Positions 35,107 through 44,991 of a stretch of 64,000 nucleotides of DNA are shown here, piece by piece. Position 1 is the stretch's first letter, and every line of letters starts with the position of its first letter. Source of the stretch: an uncultured Granulosicoccus sp. (GTDB taxonomy: Bacteria > Pseudomonadota > Gammaproteobacteria > Granulosicoccales > Granulosicoccaceae). A program made the translations under genes and the position numbers. The stretch lies in the NCBI GenBank assembly GCA_947495035.1, contig CANLXI010000021.1, positions 62,001 to 126,000 of the forward strand. The letters are read 5' to 3'. The notes beneath the pieces are model-generated. The model saw only the letters and a list, made by a program, of their open reading frames with translations. It had not been told where the DNA came from and did not search any database.

Positions 35107-35982
35107 ATGAAAGAGCGTTTGCAGGCCTGGGTGCCCAAGTTGGTACTCGGCCCGAGTTTTCTGCTGATCCTGTTCTTCGTGTACGGGTTCATCCTGTATA
35201 CCGGCTACCTGTCGGTCTCCGATTCGCGCATGTTGCCCTCTTACGGGTTCGTCGGGCTGGAGAACTACGAAAAGCTCTGGGGGTTGCGGCACTGGACCGG
35301 TTCCTTGAAGAATCTGGCCATCTTCGGCGTTCTGTATATCGTGATCTGCAGTGTGCTGGGACTGATGCTGGCGATTCTGCTGGATCAGAAAATACGCGCC
35401 GAAGGGTTTCTGCGGCCCATCTATCTGTATCCCATGGCCTTGTCATTCATCGTGACGGGCACCGCCTGGAAATGGTTTCTCGATCCGGGCATCGGTATCG
35501 AGCAGACCATGCATTCCTGGGGCTGGGAGAGCTTCGAGTTCGACTGGATCAAGAGTCGCACTCATGCCATCTATACGGTGGTGATTGCCGCAGTTTGGCA
35601 AAGCTCGGGATTTGTCATGGCCATGTTTCTGGCGGGCCTTCGAGGCGTTGATCCGGATATCATTCGCGCTGCGGAAATCGACGGCGCCTCTCGTGCACGC
35701 ATCTACCGTCGCATCATCATCCCCATGATGCGTCCGGTCTTTCTGTCAGCCTTCGTTGTGCTGGCGCATCTGGCCATCAAATCCTATGACCTGGTCATCG
35801 CGCTGACAGGTGGCGGGCCGGGCAAGGCAACCGAGCTGCCTGCCACGTTCATGTATTCCTATACATTCAGCCGCAATCTGATGGGAATCGGTGCGGCCTC
35901 GGCCATCATCATGCTGATCATGATCTTCTCCATCATCGTGCCGTATCTGTATTCCGAGCTGCGTGCGGACAGACAATCATGA
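35107..35982 (+). CDS. Sugar ABC transporter permease 1 (GtsB-like)
   Basis: This 291-residue inner-membrane permease has six predicted helices (first KLVLGPSFLLILFFVYGFILYTGYL). The EAA loop that docks on the ATPase is FLAGLRGVDPDIIRAAEIDGASRARIYRRIIIPMMRP. It is in the MalF/UgpA class. ATG 35107 is chosen because homologues start at MKERLQAW; the open frame begins earlier at 35020 without similarity. The stop overlaps the next permease gene by four bases. It forms a heterodimer with the next gene product. Confidence 0.9.
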   Translation: MKERLQAWVPKLVLGPSFLLILFFVYGFILYTGYLSVSDSRMLPSYGFVGLENYEKLWGLRHWTGSLKNLAIFGVLYIVICSVLGLMLAILLDQKIRAEGFLRPIYLYPMALSFIVTGTAWKWFLDPGIGIEQTMHSWGWESFEFDWIKSRTHAIYTVVIAAVWQSSGFVMAMFLAGLRGVDPDIIRAAEIDGASRARIYRRIIIPMMRPVFLSAFVVLAHLAIKSYDLVIALTGGGPGKATELPATFMYSYTFSRNLMGIGAASAIIMLIMIFSIIVPYLYSELRADRQS

Positions 35983-36887
35983 GTGATCAGTCTACCGGGG
36001 CCTTGAACGGCTCGACACCACTGTCTTCACAGGCTCGCCGTCTGTCGCCCACCCGCATCCTTCTATACCTGGTGCTGGTGTTGTTTGCGGTCTATTATCT
36101 GTTGCCGCTGTACGTCATGCTGGTCAATTCCTTCAAACCGCTCGAGGAGATCCGTGGTGGTGACATGCTTGCGTTACCACAGGCATGGACCCTGGCCCCC
36201 TGGAGCAGTGCCTGGTCCACGGCGCAGATCGGCGTGCAGGCGACCGGACTGAAACCTTACTTCATGAATTCCATCGCCATGGTCATACCAGCGGTGCTCC
36301 TGTCTACCATTCTGGGTGCCCTGAATGGTTATGTGCTGACCAAGTGGCGTTTCCGCGGTGACGGGATTGTATTCGGTCTGTTGCTGCTGTCCTGCTTCAT
36401 CCCGTTCCAGATCGTACTCATCCCGATGGCACGCATGCTGGGCATTCTCGGACTTGCCGGTACAACCTCCGGTCTGGTACTGGTACACCTGGTCTACGGC
36501 CTGGGTTTCACGACCTTGTTCTTTCGCAACTATTATGCGGCGTTTCCGACCGAGCTTGTCAGGGCGGCGCAGATCGATGGCGCCGGTTTCTTTCGCATAT
36601 TCGGGCGTATTCTGTTGCCATCCTCGGGACCGATCATCGTCGTATCGGTTATCTGGCAATTCACCAACATCTGGAACGACTTTCTGTTCGGAGCCAGTTT
36701 TGCCGATGTCGACTCGGTACCGATGACCGTGGCACTGAACAATCTGGTCAGTTCCTCCACCGGGGTCAAGGAATACAATGTGCATTTTGCCGGGGCTGTT
36801 CTGGCGGCCTTGCCAACGCTGGTGGTGTACGTCGTCTCAGGACGATATTTCGTGCGGGGCCTGATGGCCGGCGCTGTCAAGGGCTGA
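35979..36887 (+). CDS. Sugar ABC transporter permease 2 (GtsC-like)
   Basis: This 302-residue MalG-type permease has six helices and the EAA loop FRNYYAAFPTELVRAAQIDGAGFFRIFGRILLPSSGPIIVV. N-terminal features PLYVMLVNSFKPLEEIR and the C-terminal GRYFVRGLMAGAVKG are typical of carbohydrate uptake CUT1 transporters. It overlaps the first permease gene (ATGA) and is followed by the ATPase gene after 17 bases, as expected for subunits made in fixed ratio. Confidence 0.92.
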   Translation: MSDQSTGALNGSTPLSSQARRLSPTRILLYLVLVLFAVYYLLPLYVMLVNSFKPLEEIRGGDMLALPQAWTLAPWSSAWSTAQIGVQATGLKPYFMNSIAMVIPAVLLSTILGALNGYVLTKWRFRGDGIVFGLLLLSCFIPFQIVLIPMARMLGILGLAGTTSGLVLVHLVYGLGFTTLFFRNYYAAFPTELVRAAQIDGAGFFRIFGRILLPSSGPIIVVSVIWQFTNIWNDFLFGASFADVDSVPMTVALNNLVSSSTGVKEYNVHFAGAVLAALPTLVVYVVSGRYFVRGLMAGAVKG

Positions 36888-36904
36888 TCGGGACAAGGTA
36901 GATC

Positions 36905-38032
36905 ATGACAATGAACAGTACGAGCGAACATTTTCTCGAAATCGATTCGCTGAGCAAACAGTTTGCCGGTGTCGATGCGCTCAGGAATGTCTCCATCGAT
37001 GTGGAAGAAGGCGGCTTTCTGGTGTTGATCGGACCTTCCGGCTGTGGCAAGTCGACCTTGCTAAACATGCTGGCCGGATTCGAACCGGCAAGCTCAGGAG
37101 ACATACGCATTGCCGGAAAATCCATTGCCGATCTGCATCCGTCGAAACGTGATATCGCCATGGTGTTTCAGTCCTATGCCCTGTATCCGAACATGACGGT
37201 GGCCGGCAACATCGGCTTTGGCATGGAAACCCGTGGGGTACCCAAGGCAGAGCGCCTCAGGAAAATAGACGAAGTCGCGGCCATCCTGCAGATCGAACCG
37301 CTGTTGAAACGCAAGCCTGCCCAGCTTTCCGGTGGGCAACGCCAGCGTGTGGCCATGGGGCGTGCCCTGGTGCGTGATCCACGGGCCTTTCTGTTCGATG
37401 AACCACTGTCGAATCTGGACGCTCGTTTGCGTGTGGACATGCGTGCCGAGATCAAGAAGCTGCATGCCCGACTGGGTACCACCATTGTCTATGTGACGCA
37501 TGATCAGATAGAGGCGATGACACTGGCCACGAAAATTGCTGTCCTCAAGCACGGTGAAGTGCAACAGGTGGGTACTCCGGATGACATCTATCATCGGCCT
37601 GCCAATACCTTCGTCGCGGACTTCATGGGATCGCCTGCCATGAATCGGGTCACCGGGCATCTGCGGCAATCGGAAAACGGACTGAAGGTGTCTTTCGGCG
37701 ATTTTTCGCTGAACCTCCATGCACCGAGTACCGCCCTTCAGGATCGCGCGCGCAACCAGCCCATCATCGATTTCGGTATTCGGGCGGAGAATATCAATGA
37801 CAGTCGCGATGAGGCGATGGCCATGGCCGGGTCCTCGACTCTGCCATTGACCATCGAACTGGTCGAACCAACCGGATCGGATACTTTCATCGGCACGCGT
37901 GATGGCGATGTGCATTTCACGGCTCGTGTGGCCAATCATCTGCACCCGCGTGCCGGGGAGAGGATCACGCTGAATTTCGACATGAGCAAGGCTCATTTCT
38001 TCGACACGGAGTCCGGTGTCAGGGTGGAGTGA
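36905..38032 (+). CDS. Sugar ABC transporter ATPase (UgpC/MsmK/GtsD type)
   Basis: This 375-residue ATPase shows Walker A GPSGCGKST, the Q-loop VFQSYALYPNMTVAGNIGFGMETRG, signature LSGGQRQRVAMGRALVRDP, Walker B AFLFDEPLSNLDARLR and the switch histidine in VYVTHDQIEAMTLA. A long C-terminal TOBE/regulatory domain follows (IDFGIRAENINDSRDEA, ITLNFDMSKAHFFD). These features are typical of CUT1 carbohydrate importers. It completes the four-gene transporter. Confidence 0.94.
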   Translation: MTMNSTSEHFLEIDSLSKQFAGVDALRNVSIDVEEGGFLVLIGPSGCGKSTLLNMLAGFEPASSGDIRIAGKSIADLHPSKRDIAMVFQSYALYPNMTVAGNIGFGMETRGVPKAERLRKIDEVAAILQIEPLLKRKPAQLSGGQRQRVAMGRALVRDPRAFLFDEPLSNLDARLRVDMRAEIKKLHARLGTTIVYVTHDQIEAMTLATKIAVLKHGEVQQVGTPDDIYHRPANTFVADFMGSPAMNRVTGHLRQSENGLKVSFGDFSLNLHAPSTALQDRARNQPIIDFGIRAENINDSRDEAMAMAGSSTLPLTIELVEPTGSDTFIGTRDGDVHFTARVANHLHPRAGERITLNFDMSKAHFFDTESGVRVE

Positions 38033-38125
38033 ATGCTGTTGGCAACTGGCGCTGGGTGCCGGTTTGCTGATCTGCAGCCGGCCAGTCCTGACTGTTCACA
38101 CTGACAACCTGATCAGGAAACGTTG

Positions 38126-39187
38126 ATGGATTCTCGCAAATTACGAATCGGACTGGTCGGTTATGGTCTTGCCGGCAAGGTGTTCCACTCACCCTTGTAT
38201 GCGGCTGCAGGTGTGGAACTGGTTGCCGTTGCTTCCAGTGATGCCGCCAAGGTGCATGTCGACCATCCCGGTGTGCGTGTCCATGCGGATGCCGCCACGC
38301 TGCTGGCTGATTCGGACGTGGAACTGGTGGTACTGGCCACGCCCAGCTTCACGCATGCGCCGTTGATGCTCGAGGCACTGGCGGCCGGCAAGCATGTACT
38401 CAGTGACAAGCCATTCACCGCGACCGTTGCCGAGGCCGATGCCGTGATTGCAGCGGCTGATTCGGCAGGGCGTGTTGCCAGCTGCTATCAGAATCGTCGT
38501 TACGATGCGGACTTTCTGACCTTGAGGAATCTGATCGACTCGGGACGATTGGGGGAGATCGTGCATCATGAGTCGCACTACGATCGATTCAATCCAGCGC
38601 CAAGGGATCGCTGGCAGGAACAGGCACGTCCTGGCGTGGGTTTGCACTATGACCTGGGTGCCCATCTGATCGATCAGGCGCTGGTGTTGTTCGGGCTGCC
38701 GGACTGGTTGCAGGCCGATGTCCAGAAACAACGCGAAGGCTCGGCAATCATCGACAATTTTCATGTGCGCATGGGCAAGGGGCGGTGCAGGATCGAGCTC
38801 AGTGCCGGCATGCTGGTGGCCGACAACAGTCTGCGCTACCGAGTACATGGAACTGCGGCATCCTGGAGCAAACACCATGTCGACCCCCAGGAGGACCAGT
38901 TGCGACATCAGGGAATCGGACCTGAGGACGCCTCCTATGGTCGGGAGCCGGAAGCGCACTGGGGCACCCTGACCGAGGCAGGTGCAGGGCAGTCGAAAAC
39001 CAGCCGTACAGAGGCGCTGCGTGGTGACTGGCCTCGGTTCTATCGTGAGTTGAGCATTGCGATTCGCCAGGGCACGCCGCCACCGGTAACCGCTAGCGAG
39101 GCGCGCAATGTCATCGCTGTCATCGAGGCCATGCTGGAGTCGTCTCGAACCGGCAGCAGGGTAAGCGTTGCGGATCGACTGAGCTGA
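38126..39187 (+). CDS. Gfo/Idh/MocA family sugar oxidoreductase
   Basis: This 353-residue NAD(P)-dependent oxidoreductase has an N-terminal Rossmann fold (LRIGLVGYGLAGKVFHSPLYAAAGVELVAVAS), the conserved lysine motif HVLSDKPFTATVAEADAVI and a C-terminal Gfo/Idh domain (GEIVHHESHYDRFNP, GVGLHYDLGAHLIDQALVLFG with the catalytic Asp and His). It follows the transporter genes by 93 bases and is likely part of the same sugar route, oxidising the imported sugar or derivative. ATG 38126 has AGGAAA five bases upstream. The substrate cannot be assigned. Confidence 0.88.
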   Translation: MDSRKLRIGLVGYGLAGKVFHSPLYAAAGVELVAVASSDAAKVHVDHPGVRVHADAATLLADSDVELVVLATPSFTHAPLMLEALAAGKHVLSDKPFTATVAEADAVIAAADSAGRVASCYQNRRYDADFLTLRNLIDSGRLGEIVHHESHYDRFNPAPRDRWQEQARPGVGLHYDLGAHLIDQALVLFGLPDWLQADVQKQREGSAIIDNFHVRMGKGRCRIELSAGMLVADNSLRYRVHGTAASWSKHHVDPQEDQLRHQGIGPEDASYGREPEAHWGTLTEAGAGQSKTSRTEALRGDWPRFYRELSIAIRQGTPPPVTASEARNVIAVIEAMLESSRTGSRVSVADRLS

Positions 39188-39296
39188 CGGCTGCACAATC
39201 CGGGTGTCGGTGTGATCGTCCTGTGCAACTGCTGCACGGGCACGTCATGTCGTCGAGGAAATCAGAGCGACAGCGCTGCGCCAAATGCGCGATAAT

Positions 39297-39311
39297 GCGC
39301 ACCCTGTGCGC
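39297..39311. promoter_or_regulatory. GCGCAC-N3-GTGCGC site upstream of lysR
   Basis: GCGCACCCTGTGCGC is a 6-bp inverted repeat with a three-base spacer, 21 bases before the LysR-type start codon. An almost identical copy is at 40383-40397 before the RND operon. This is the position of a LysR autoregulatory site. Confidence 0.65.
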
Positions 39312-39332
39312 GCAATATGATCAAGCATTTCA

Positions 39333-40223
39333 ATGGATAAATGGGCAGAACTACGAACCGCCTATCAGGTTGCGAGACTGGGAACGGTGAGTGCCGCTGC
39401 CGAGGCGCTGGGTTTTCATCGAGCGACTGTCAATCGTCATATCGATGTACTCGAACAGGAGATGGGGGATCGCATCTTCATCCGACACTCCAGGGGGTAT
39501 ACCCTGACCGAACTGGGTGAGGATGTGCTGAAGGTGGCCCAGCAGGCAGAGGCACTGATCGACGACCTGGCGGGCAGGGTTCAGGGCCGCAAGGCGCAGG
39601 TGGAAGGTGAGGTCAAGCTGGCCATTCTGGTGCCTTTCGCCGGGTTGATCATGCAATCGATTGCCGAGTTCCGTCGGCTTAACCCGCATTGCCGTGTCTG
39701 CATCACAGCCACGGAGAATCTGGCCAAGCTGGAATACGGTGAGGCCCATGTCGCCTTGCGTGCAGGGACTCGCCCTGAGCATCCGGATTATGTGGTGCGG
39801 GAGTTTCTGCGAGTGACGTTCAATCTGTACGCTCATGACAGCTATGTTCAGCGGTATGGAATACCTGCTGATGTGCATGATCTCGCTGGCCACGCTTTCG
39901 TGACACCCGATCTGACAAATTCGCGGGCCCCCTTTTCGAACTGGTTTGATGAGCAGGTGAAGGACGAACAGATAGCCTTTTCGTCCAACAATTTCCAGGT
40001 CTGTCATGAGGCAATAGCAGCGGGTCTGGGAATAGGTGTCATGAGCGACATGGAAGCAGAGGGGCGTAAGGACATGCATCGTGTTCTGGCCGATGAGGCT
40101 GGCTGGTCGCTGACGATTTGGCAGGTCACTCACGTGGACCTGCATCGCACGGAAAAAGTGCAAGCACTGTTGTCGTGCATCAGGGATCATCTGGACGTCA
40201 AAGCGCGGCCCTACACCTTGTAA
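39333..40223 (+). CDS. LysR-family transcriptional regulator
   Basis: This 296-residue protein has the LysR winged helix-turn-helix (LRTAYQVARLGTVSAAAEALGFHRATVNRHIDVLEQEMGDRIFIRHSRGYTLTELGEDVL) and an effector domain (VKLAILVPFAGLIMQSIAEFRRLNPHCRVCI, and EAIAAGLGIGVMSDMEAEG). It precedes an RND efflux operon on the same strand with a 316-base gap. Similar palindromes lie before its own start and in that gap, so it probably regulates both. The inducer is unknown. Confidence 0.9.
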   Translation: MDKWAELRTAYQVARLGTVSAAAEALGFHRATVNRHIDVLEQEMGDRIFIRHSRGYTLTELGEDVLKVAQQAEALIDDLAGRVQGRKAQVEGEVKLAILVPFAGLIMQSIAEFRRLNPHCRVCITATENLAKLEYGEAHVALRAGTRPEHPDYVVREFLRVTFNLYAHDSYVQRYGIPADVHDLAGHAFVTPDLTNSRAPFSNWFDEQVKDEQIAFSSNNFQVCHEAIAAGLGIGVMSDMEAEGRKDMHRVLADEAGWSLTIWQVTHVDLHRTEKVQALLSCIRDHLDVKARPYTL

Positions 40224-40539
40224 GCCCTCGAACAGGCATTATATTCCGTCGCCTGCAAGTTCCAGGTTTCAAGGACCTCAAACGATACGTCCTGCAGGTG
40301 GTGTATGGCAATTTGCGCAGCATGATACTGAGTCGCGAGGGTTTCCCGCATTGCACTACAGTACGGCTCTTGTCGCAGCAACGCGCACTCTGTGCGCACT
40401 TGCTTGGCATACGAAGTTGTCGCATCCTGACATAATCCTGCGATTCGAGGTTCCCGTGCTCGCAGGAATCCCTGGCTTCCGGTAAACCTCACCTTCACTG
40501 TTCCTTTTAATACAAGCCCCGAGAAAGTGCCTCTTCGCC
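40224..40539. other. Intergenic region before the RND operon, with LysR-type site
   Basis: These 316 bases hold no credible gene. The notable element is GCGCACTCTGTGCGC at 40383-40397, one base different from the site upstream of lysR. Flanking bases also match, giving A-Y-GCGCAC-Y-CTGTGCGC-R-C in both places. A possible -10 (CATAAT) is at 40431-40436, but no well-spaced -35 was found. The rest shows no clear structure. Confidence 0.6.
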
Positions 40540-41727
40540 ATGAAATCCATTGACGTCCCGTTTCCGCGAGCCAGCAAAGTGCTGGCTGGTTCTATCCTCG
40601 TTGCTCTGCTGAGCGCCAACCCGGCTGTCGTGCTGGCTCAGAATGCACCACCACCCGCCGCTGTCAGTGTCATGCAGGTAGAGCCGCAATCGGTGCTGCT
40701 GACGGCTACTCTGCCAGGACGTGTCGTGGCTGCCGCCGTCGCGGAAGTTCGTCCACAGGTCAACGGAATCATCACCGAGAGAAACTTCACGGAAGGCAGT
40801 GCGGTCGAGCAGGGCGATGTCTTGTACAAGATCGACTCTGCCACTTATGAGGCTACCGTGGCGCAGGCAAGAGCGGCAGTGGCTCAGGCGCAGGCCCAGT
40901 ACAAGGCAACGGAACGTGAGGCCGAGCGGATTCAGGAGTTGAAACAGCGCAATGTGTCTACCCAGCGCGAGCTTGATGAAGCCATCGCTGCGCGTGATGT
41001 CTCAGCGGCCGCCATCGCGGTTGCCGAGGCACAGTTGAAATCGGCAGAAATCGAACTCGACCGCACGACCATCGTGGCGCCATTGAGTGGCGAAATCGGT
41101 CTGGCAATGACCACTCGCGGTGCTCTGGTGACAGCCGGTCAGGCGTCTCCGCTGGCGACCATTCGCAACATCGATACCGTCTATGTGGACGTGACCGCTT
41201 CTGCTTCCCGGGTTCTGGAATTCAGACGGAACAATCTCGATGTGGATTGGCGCAATTCCGAACGCAAGGTCGTGCTGCATCTGGCCGACGGTGAAATCTA
41301 CCCGGAGCAAGGCTTGCTGACGGCTGCCGAACCGCAAGTCGACATGCAGACCGGTGTCGTTGTCCTGCGCATGGAGTTTCCCAATCCTGACAAGCTGCTG
41401 CTGCCCGGAACCTATGTGAAAGTCGATCTGCAGACAGACGAGGTTGATGGCGCATTCGTGATTCCACAGCAGGCGGTCAGCCGGGATCGTCAGGGTAAGC
41501 CGACCGCTCTGGTCGTCAATGATGAGGACGTCGTGGAGCTTCGTCAGCTGGATGTGCTGCAAGCCTCGGGCAATGACTGGATCGTACGCGGCGGGCTTGC
41601 CGCTGGTGAGCGAATCATCATGGAAGGCAGTCAGAAGGCACCTCCGGGCTCGAAGGTACAGGCCGAGCTTGTGACCGACGGTGCGGCTGATGCTGCATCA
41701 GACACCGCTCCGGAAGCTGCCCAATAG
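40540..41727 (+). CDS. RND efflux periplasmic adaptor (AcrA/MexA type)
   Basis: This 395-residue adaptor has a signal peptide (MKSIDVPFPRASKVLAGSILVALLSANPAVVLA) and the full plan of lipoyl domain, helical hairpin, beta-barrel and membrane-proximal domain: TLPGRVVAAAVAEVRPQVNGIITERNFTEGSAVEQGDVLYKIDSATYEA, the hairpin with VAQARAAVAQAQAQYKATEREAERIQELKQRNVSTQRELDEA, and LDRTTIVAPLSGEIG. The usual lipobox cysteine is absent, so it is probably a soluble or signal-anchored version. It leads the adaptor-pump-channel operon. Confidence 0.93.
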   Translation: MKSIDVPFPRASKVLAGSILVALLSANPAVVLAQNAPPPAAVSVMQVEPQSVLLTATLPGRVVAAAVAEVRPQVNGIITERNFTEGSAVEQGDVLYKIDSATYEATVAQARAAVAQAQAQYKATEREAERIQELKQRNVSTQRELDEAIAARDVSAAAIAVAEAQLKSAEIELDRTTIVAPLSGEIGLAMTTRGALVTAGQASPLATIRNIDTVYVDVTASASRVLEFRRNNLDVDWRNSERKVVLHLADGEIYPEQGLLTAAEPQVDMQTGVVVLRMEFPNPDKLLLPGTYVKVDLQTDEVDGAFVIPQQAVSRDRQGKPTALVVNDEDVVELRQLDVLQASGNDWIVRGGLAAGERIIMEGSQKAPPGSKVQAELVTDGAADAASDTAPEAAQ

Positions 41728-41807
41728 GCAAGCGCTCTGGCAGGGCGCGAGCCCTGTGGTGTCACTCCTTCTCCTGAACTCTCATACGATTCCGCCAGAG
41801 AACCCTT

Positions 41808-44800
41808 ATGGCTCGTTTTTTCATCAATCGCCCTATTTTTGCCTGGGTGCTTTCCATCCTCCTGATGGGGGTGGGGATCATCTCCATACTCAATCTACCG
41901 GTAGCCCAGTACCCGCAGATCGCGCCGCCCACGGTCAGCGTCTCTGCCGCTTATCCGGGTGCGTCCGCTGAAACGGTTGCCAATACCGTTACCCAGGTCA
42001 TCGAACAACAGATGACGGGGCTGGACGGAATGCGCTATTTTTCCTCCAGCTCGACCTCGGCGGGCACGGCCAATGTCACGCTGACCTTCGAGACCGGAAC
42101 CGATGCCGATATCGCGCAGGTGCAAGTGCAGAACAAGCTGGCCAAGGCAACGGCCTTGCTGCCCGAGACGGTGCAGCGTCTCGGGCTGACCGTCGAGAAG
42201 TCATCCAGCGGCTTTCTGATGGTGGTAGCACTGGTGTCCGAAGACGAGACACTGGGCGCGGCTGATCTGTCCGATTATGTCTCCAGCAATCTGGTGGACG
42301 AGATCAGTCGCATAGACGGCGTTGGCAGTGTGCAGCTGTTCGGCTCGCCATACGCCATGCGTATCTGGTTGGACCCGTCACTGCTGGCGGCCTACGAGTT
42401 GACGACCAGTGATGTGGTCGCGGCCGTCAGTGCCGAGAACACGCAGATCGCAGCCGGCGCCTTCGGCGCACGACCAGCCGAAGAAGGACAGCAGTTGAAT
42501 GCAACGGTAACAGCTCAGTCATTGCTGCAGACGCCGGAGGATTTTCGTCAGGTTGTGCTCAAGGCAGAAACCGACGGCGGACTGGTGCTGCTCGAAGATG
42601 TGGCTCGGGTGGAAATCGGTTCTGAAGACTATTCCGTCATTCCACGCTACAAGCGACAGCCTGCTGCCGGTTTTGCCGTCAGTCTGGCTACTGGAGCCAA
42701 TGCCCTGGACACCGCAGTCGCGGTGGAAGAACGCGTTCAGGAGTTGGCGGAATTCTTCCCGGCAGGGGTCAAGGCCGTTGTGCCATACAACACGGCACCG
42801 TTCGTCAGGATCTCGATCGAGGAAGTGATCCAGACCCTGCTGGAAGCGATTGTTCTGGTGTTCCTGGTGATGCTGCTGTTTCTGCAGAACTTTCGCGCCA
42901 CGCTCATTCCGACGCTGGCGATACCGGTGGTTCTACTGGGAACCTTCGGCATTCTGGCGATCGCCGGCTTCTCGATCAACACCCTCACCATGCTGGCCAT
43001 GGTGCTGGCAATCGGTCTGCTGGTTGATGACGCCATCGTCGTGGTGGAGAACGTCGAGCGCATCATGGAGGAGGAAGGGCTCAACCCGCTGGAGGCTACC
43101 CGCAAGTCCATGGATCAGGTATCCAGCTCACTGATCGGTATCGCGGTGGTCATTTCGGCCGTATTCGTACCCATGGCATTCTTCGGCGGGTCCACGGGCG
43201 TCATCTACAAGCAGTTTGCCATCACGATCGTATCAGCCATGGTGCTGTCGGTCTTCGTGGCACTGACATTGACGCCAGCCTTGTGCGCCACGATGCTGAA
43301 GAAGCCGAGTGAAAATGGCAAGAGCCGTGTCTTCGGCCCCTTCAATCGTGGCTTTGCCGCAGTGCAGAGCCGCTATACCGGTTCCATCGGCTGGATTACA
43401 CGCCGTCCCATACGCGTCGGGATCATCTACCTGTTGCTGGCAGGTGCAATGGCCGTGTTGTTCCTGCGCACGCCAACGGGCTTTCTGCCGGACGAAGATC
43501 AGGGAATACTGTTCACACTGATTCAGACTCCCAGTGGCTCTACGGCGGAGCGCACACTGGAATCGCTGAAGCAGGTGGAAGATTATTACCTGGAGCAGGA
43601 AGCGGATTCGGTTGAAGCGGTATTCGGTGTCGTGGGGTTCAGTTTCGCCGGACAGGGACAGAACATGGGGCTGGTATTCGTCAACCTGAAAGACTGGTCA
43701 GAACGAACCAGTCCTGCGCAGAATGTGCAGGCCCTTGCCGGCAGGGCATTCGGTGCGCTGTCTCAGGTCAAGGACGCCTTTGTCTTCCCCATCGTTCCGC
43801 CGTCGGTCATCGAGCTGGGTAATGTTTCCGGATTCGACATGTACCTGCAGGGACGAGGCGGTCAGACGCATGAGCAACTCCTGAATGCACGTAACCAGTT
43901 ACTCGGTGCCATGGCACAGAGCCCCTTGATCGCCTCTGCGCGACCCAATGGCCTTGAGGATGCGGCGCAGTTCAACCTGGACCTCGACTGGCGTCGGGCA
44001 GGTGCATTGGGTGTGACCGCCAACGATGTCAGTCAGTTGCTGACTACCGCCTGGTCAGGCAGTTATGTCAATGACTTCCTGGATCAGGGGCGCATCAAGA
44101 AGGTCTATGTTCAGGGTGAAGCCAACTCGCGCTCCAATCCCACTGACTTCGATCTGTGGCGGGTACGTAATGCGACCGGCGGACTGGTGCCTCTGTCCGA
44201 GTTCTCGAAGGGTGACTGGAGTTTCGGGCCACAGGGGGTGTCTCGCTACAACGGTGTGCCAGCCATGCAGATTCAAGGGGCGCCTGCTCCTGGCGTCAGT
44301 ACCGGTGAGGCTCTGGCAGAAATAGAACGACTGGCAGCAGACCTGCCGGCTGGGTTCAGCGTCGCCTGGACAGGGCTGTCGCTGGAAGAACAGGATTCGG
44401 GAAGCCAGGCGCCAATCCTGTTCGCTCTGGCCCTGGCGGTCGTGTTTCTGTCTCTGGCGGCATTGTACGAGAGCTGGAGCATTCCGTTCGCCGTCATGCT
44501 GGCCATGCCCATCGGTATTTTCGGTGCTCTGGTTGGTGCCCAGTTGGGAGGCTTCGACAATGGCGTGTTCTTTCAGATCGGTCTGCTGGCCGTCATGGGC
44601 CTGACAGGCAAGAACGCCATATTGATTGTCGAATTTGCCAAGGAAAGGCGCGCAGAGGGCATGGAGCTGTATCAGGCAGTCAGTGAAGCGGCACGGCAGC
44701 GCTTTCGTCCGATACTGATGACCTCCATTGCCTTTTCACTGGGTGTTCTGCCACTGGTACTCAGTAGCGGTGCCGGCTCCGGCGGTCGTACAGCCATTGG

Positions 44801-44906
44801 TTCCGGTGTGCTGGGTGGCACGATTTCAGCAACGGTTCTGGGCATTCTGTTCGTGCCACTGTTCTTCGTTATCGTGTCTCGCCTGGCGGGCAAGAGCAAA
44901 GACTAG
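41808..44906 (+). CDS. RND multidrug efflux pump (AcrB/MexB, HAE1 type)
   Basis: This 1032-residue pump has twelve membrane helices, the N-terminus MARFFINRPIFAWVLSILLMGVGIISI, and the proton-relay aspartates in the fourth helix (LAIGLLVDDAIVVVENVERIMEEEG). Two large periplasmic loops carry the porter and docking domains, with the standard GSVQLFGSPYAMRIWLDPSLLAAYELT motif. The second half ends LTGKNAILIVEFAKERRAEGMELYQAVSEAARQRFRPILMTSIAF. Length and motifs match hydrophobe/amphiphile exporters. It would carry drugs, dyes or host- or plant-derived toxicants out with TolC. Confidence 0.97.
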   Translation: MARFFINRPIFAWVLSILLMGVGIISILNLPVAQYPQIAPPTVSVSAAYPGASAETVANTVTQVIEQQMTGLDGMRYFSSSSTSAGTANVTLTFETGTDADIAQVQVQNKLAKATALLPETVQRLGLTVEKSSSGFLMVVALVSEDETLGAADLSDYVSSNLVDEISRIDGVGSVQLFGSPYAMRIWLDPSLLAAYELTTSDVVAAVSAENTQIAAGAFGARPAEEGQQLNATVTAQSLLQTPEDFRQVVLKAETDGGLVLLEDVARVEIGSEDYSVIPRYKRQPAAGFAVSLATGANALDTAVAVEERVQELAEFFPAGVKAVVPYNTAPFVRISIEEVIQTLLEAIVLVFLVMLLFLQNFRATLIPTLAIPVVLLGTFGILAIAGFSINTLTMLAMVLAIGLLVDDAIVVVENVERIMEEEGLNPLEATRKSMDQVSSSLIGIAVVISAVFVPMAFFGGSTGVIYKQFAITIVSAMVLSVFVALTLTPALCATMLKKPSENGKSRVFGPFNRGFAAVQSRYTGSIGWITRRPIRVGIIYLLLAGAMAVLFLRTPTGFLPDEDQGILFTLIQTPSGSTAERTLESLKQVEDYYLEQEADSVEAVFGVVGFSFAGQGQNMGLVFVNLKDWSERTSPAQNVQALAGRAFGALSQVKDAFVFPIVPPSVIELGNVSGFDMYLQGRGGQTHEQLLNARNQLLGAMAQSPLIASARPNGLEDAAQFNLDLDWRRAGALGVTANDVSQLLTTAWSGSYVNDFLDQGRIKKVYVQGEANSRSNPTDFDLWRVRNATGGLVPLSEFSKGDWSFGPQGVSRYNGVPAMQIQGAPAPGVSTGEALAEIERLAADLPAGFSVAWTGLSLEEQDSGSQAPILFALALAVVFLSLAALYESWSIPFAVMLAMPIGIFGALVGAQLGGFDNGVFFQIGLLAVMGLTGKNAILIVEFAKERRAEGMELYQAVSEAARQRFRPILMTSIAFSLGVLPLVLSSGAGSGGRTAIGSGVLGGTISATVLGILFVPLFFVIVSRLAGKSKD

Positions 44907-44991
44907 CGCGGCCACCGTTCGAGAGCCTTTCCACACGGGTGGGAAGGTTCTCCATATTCTCGATTCAGACCTATCTGGTATTCGATTTCCA

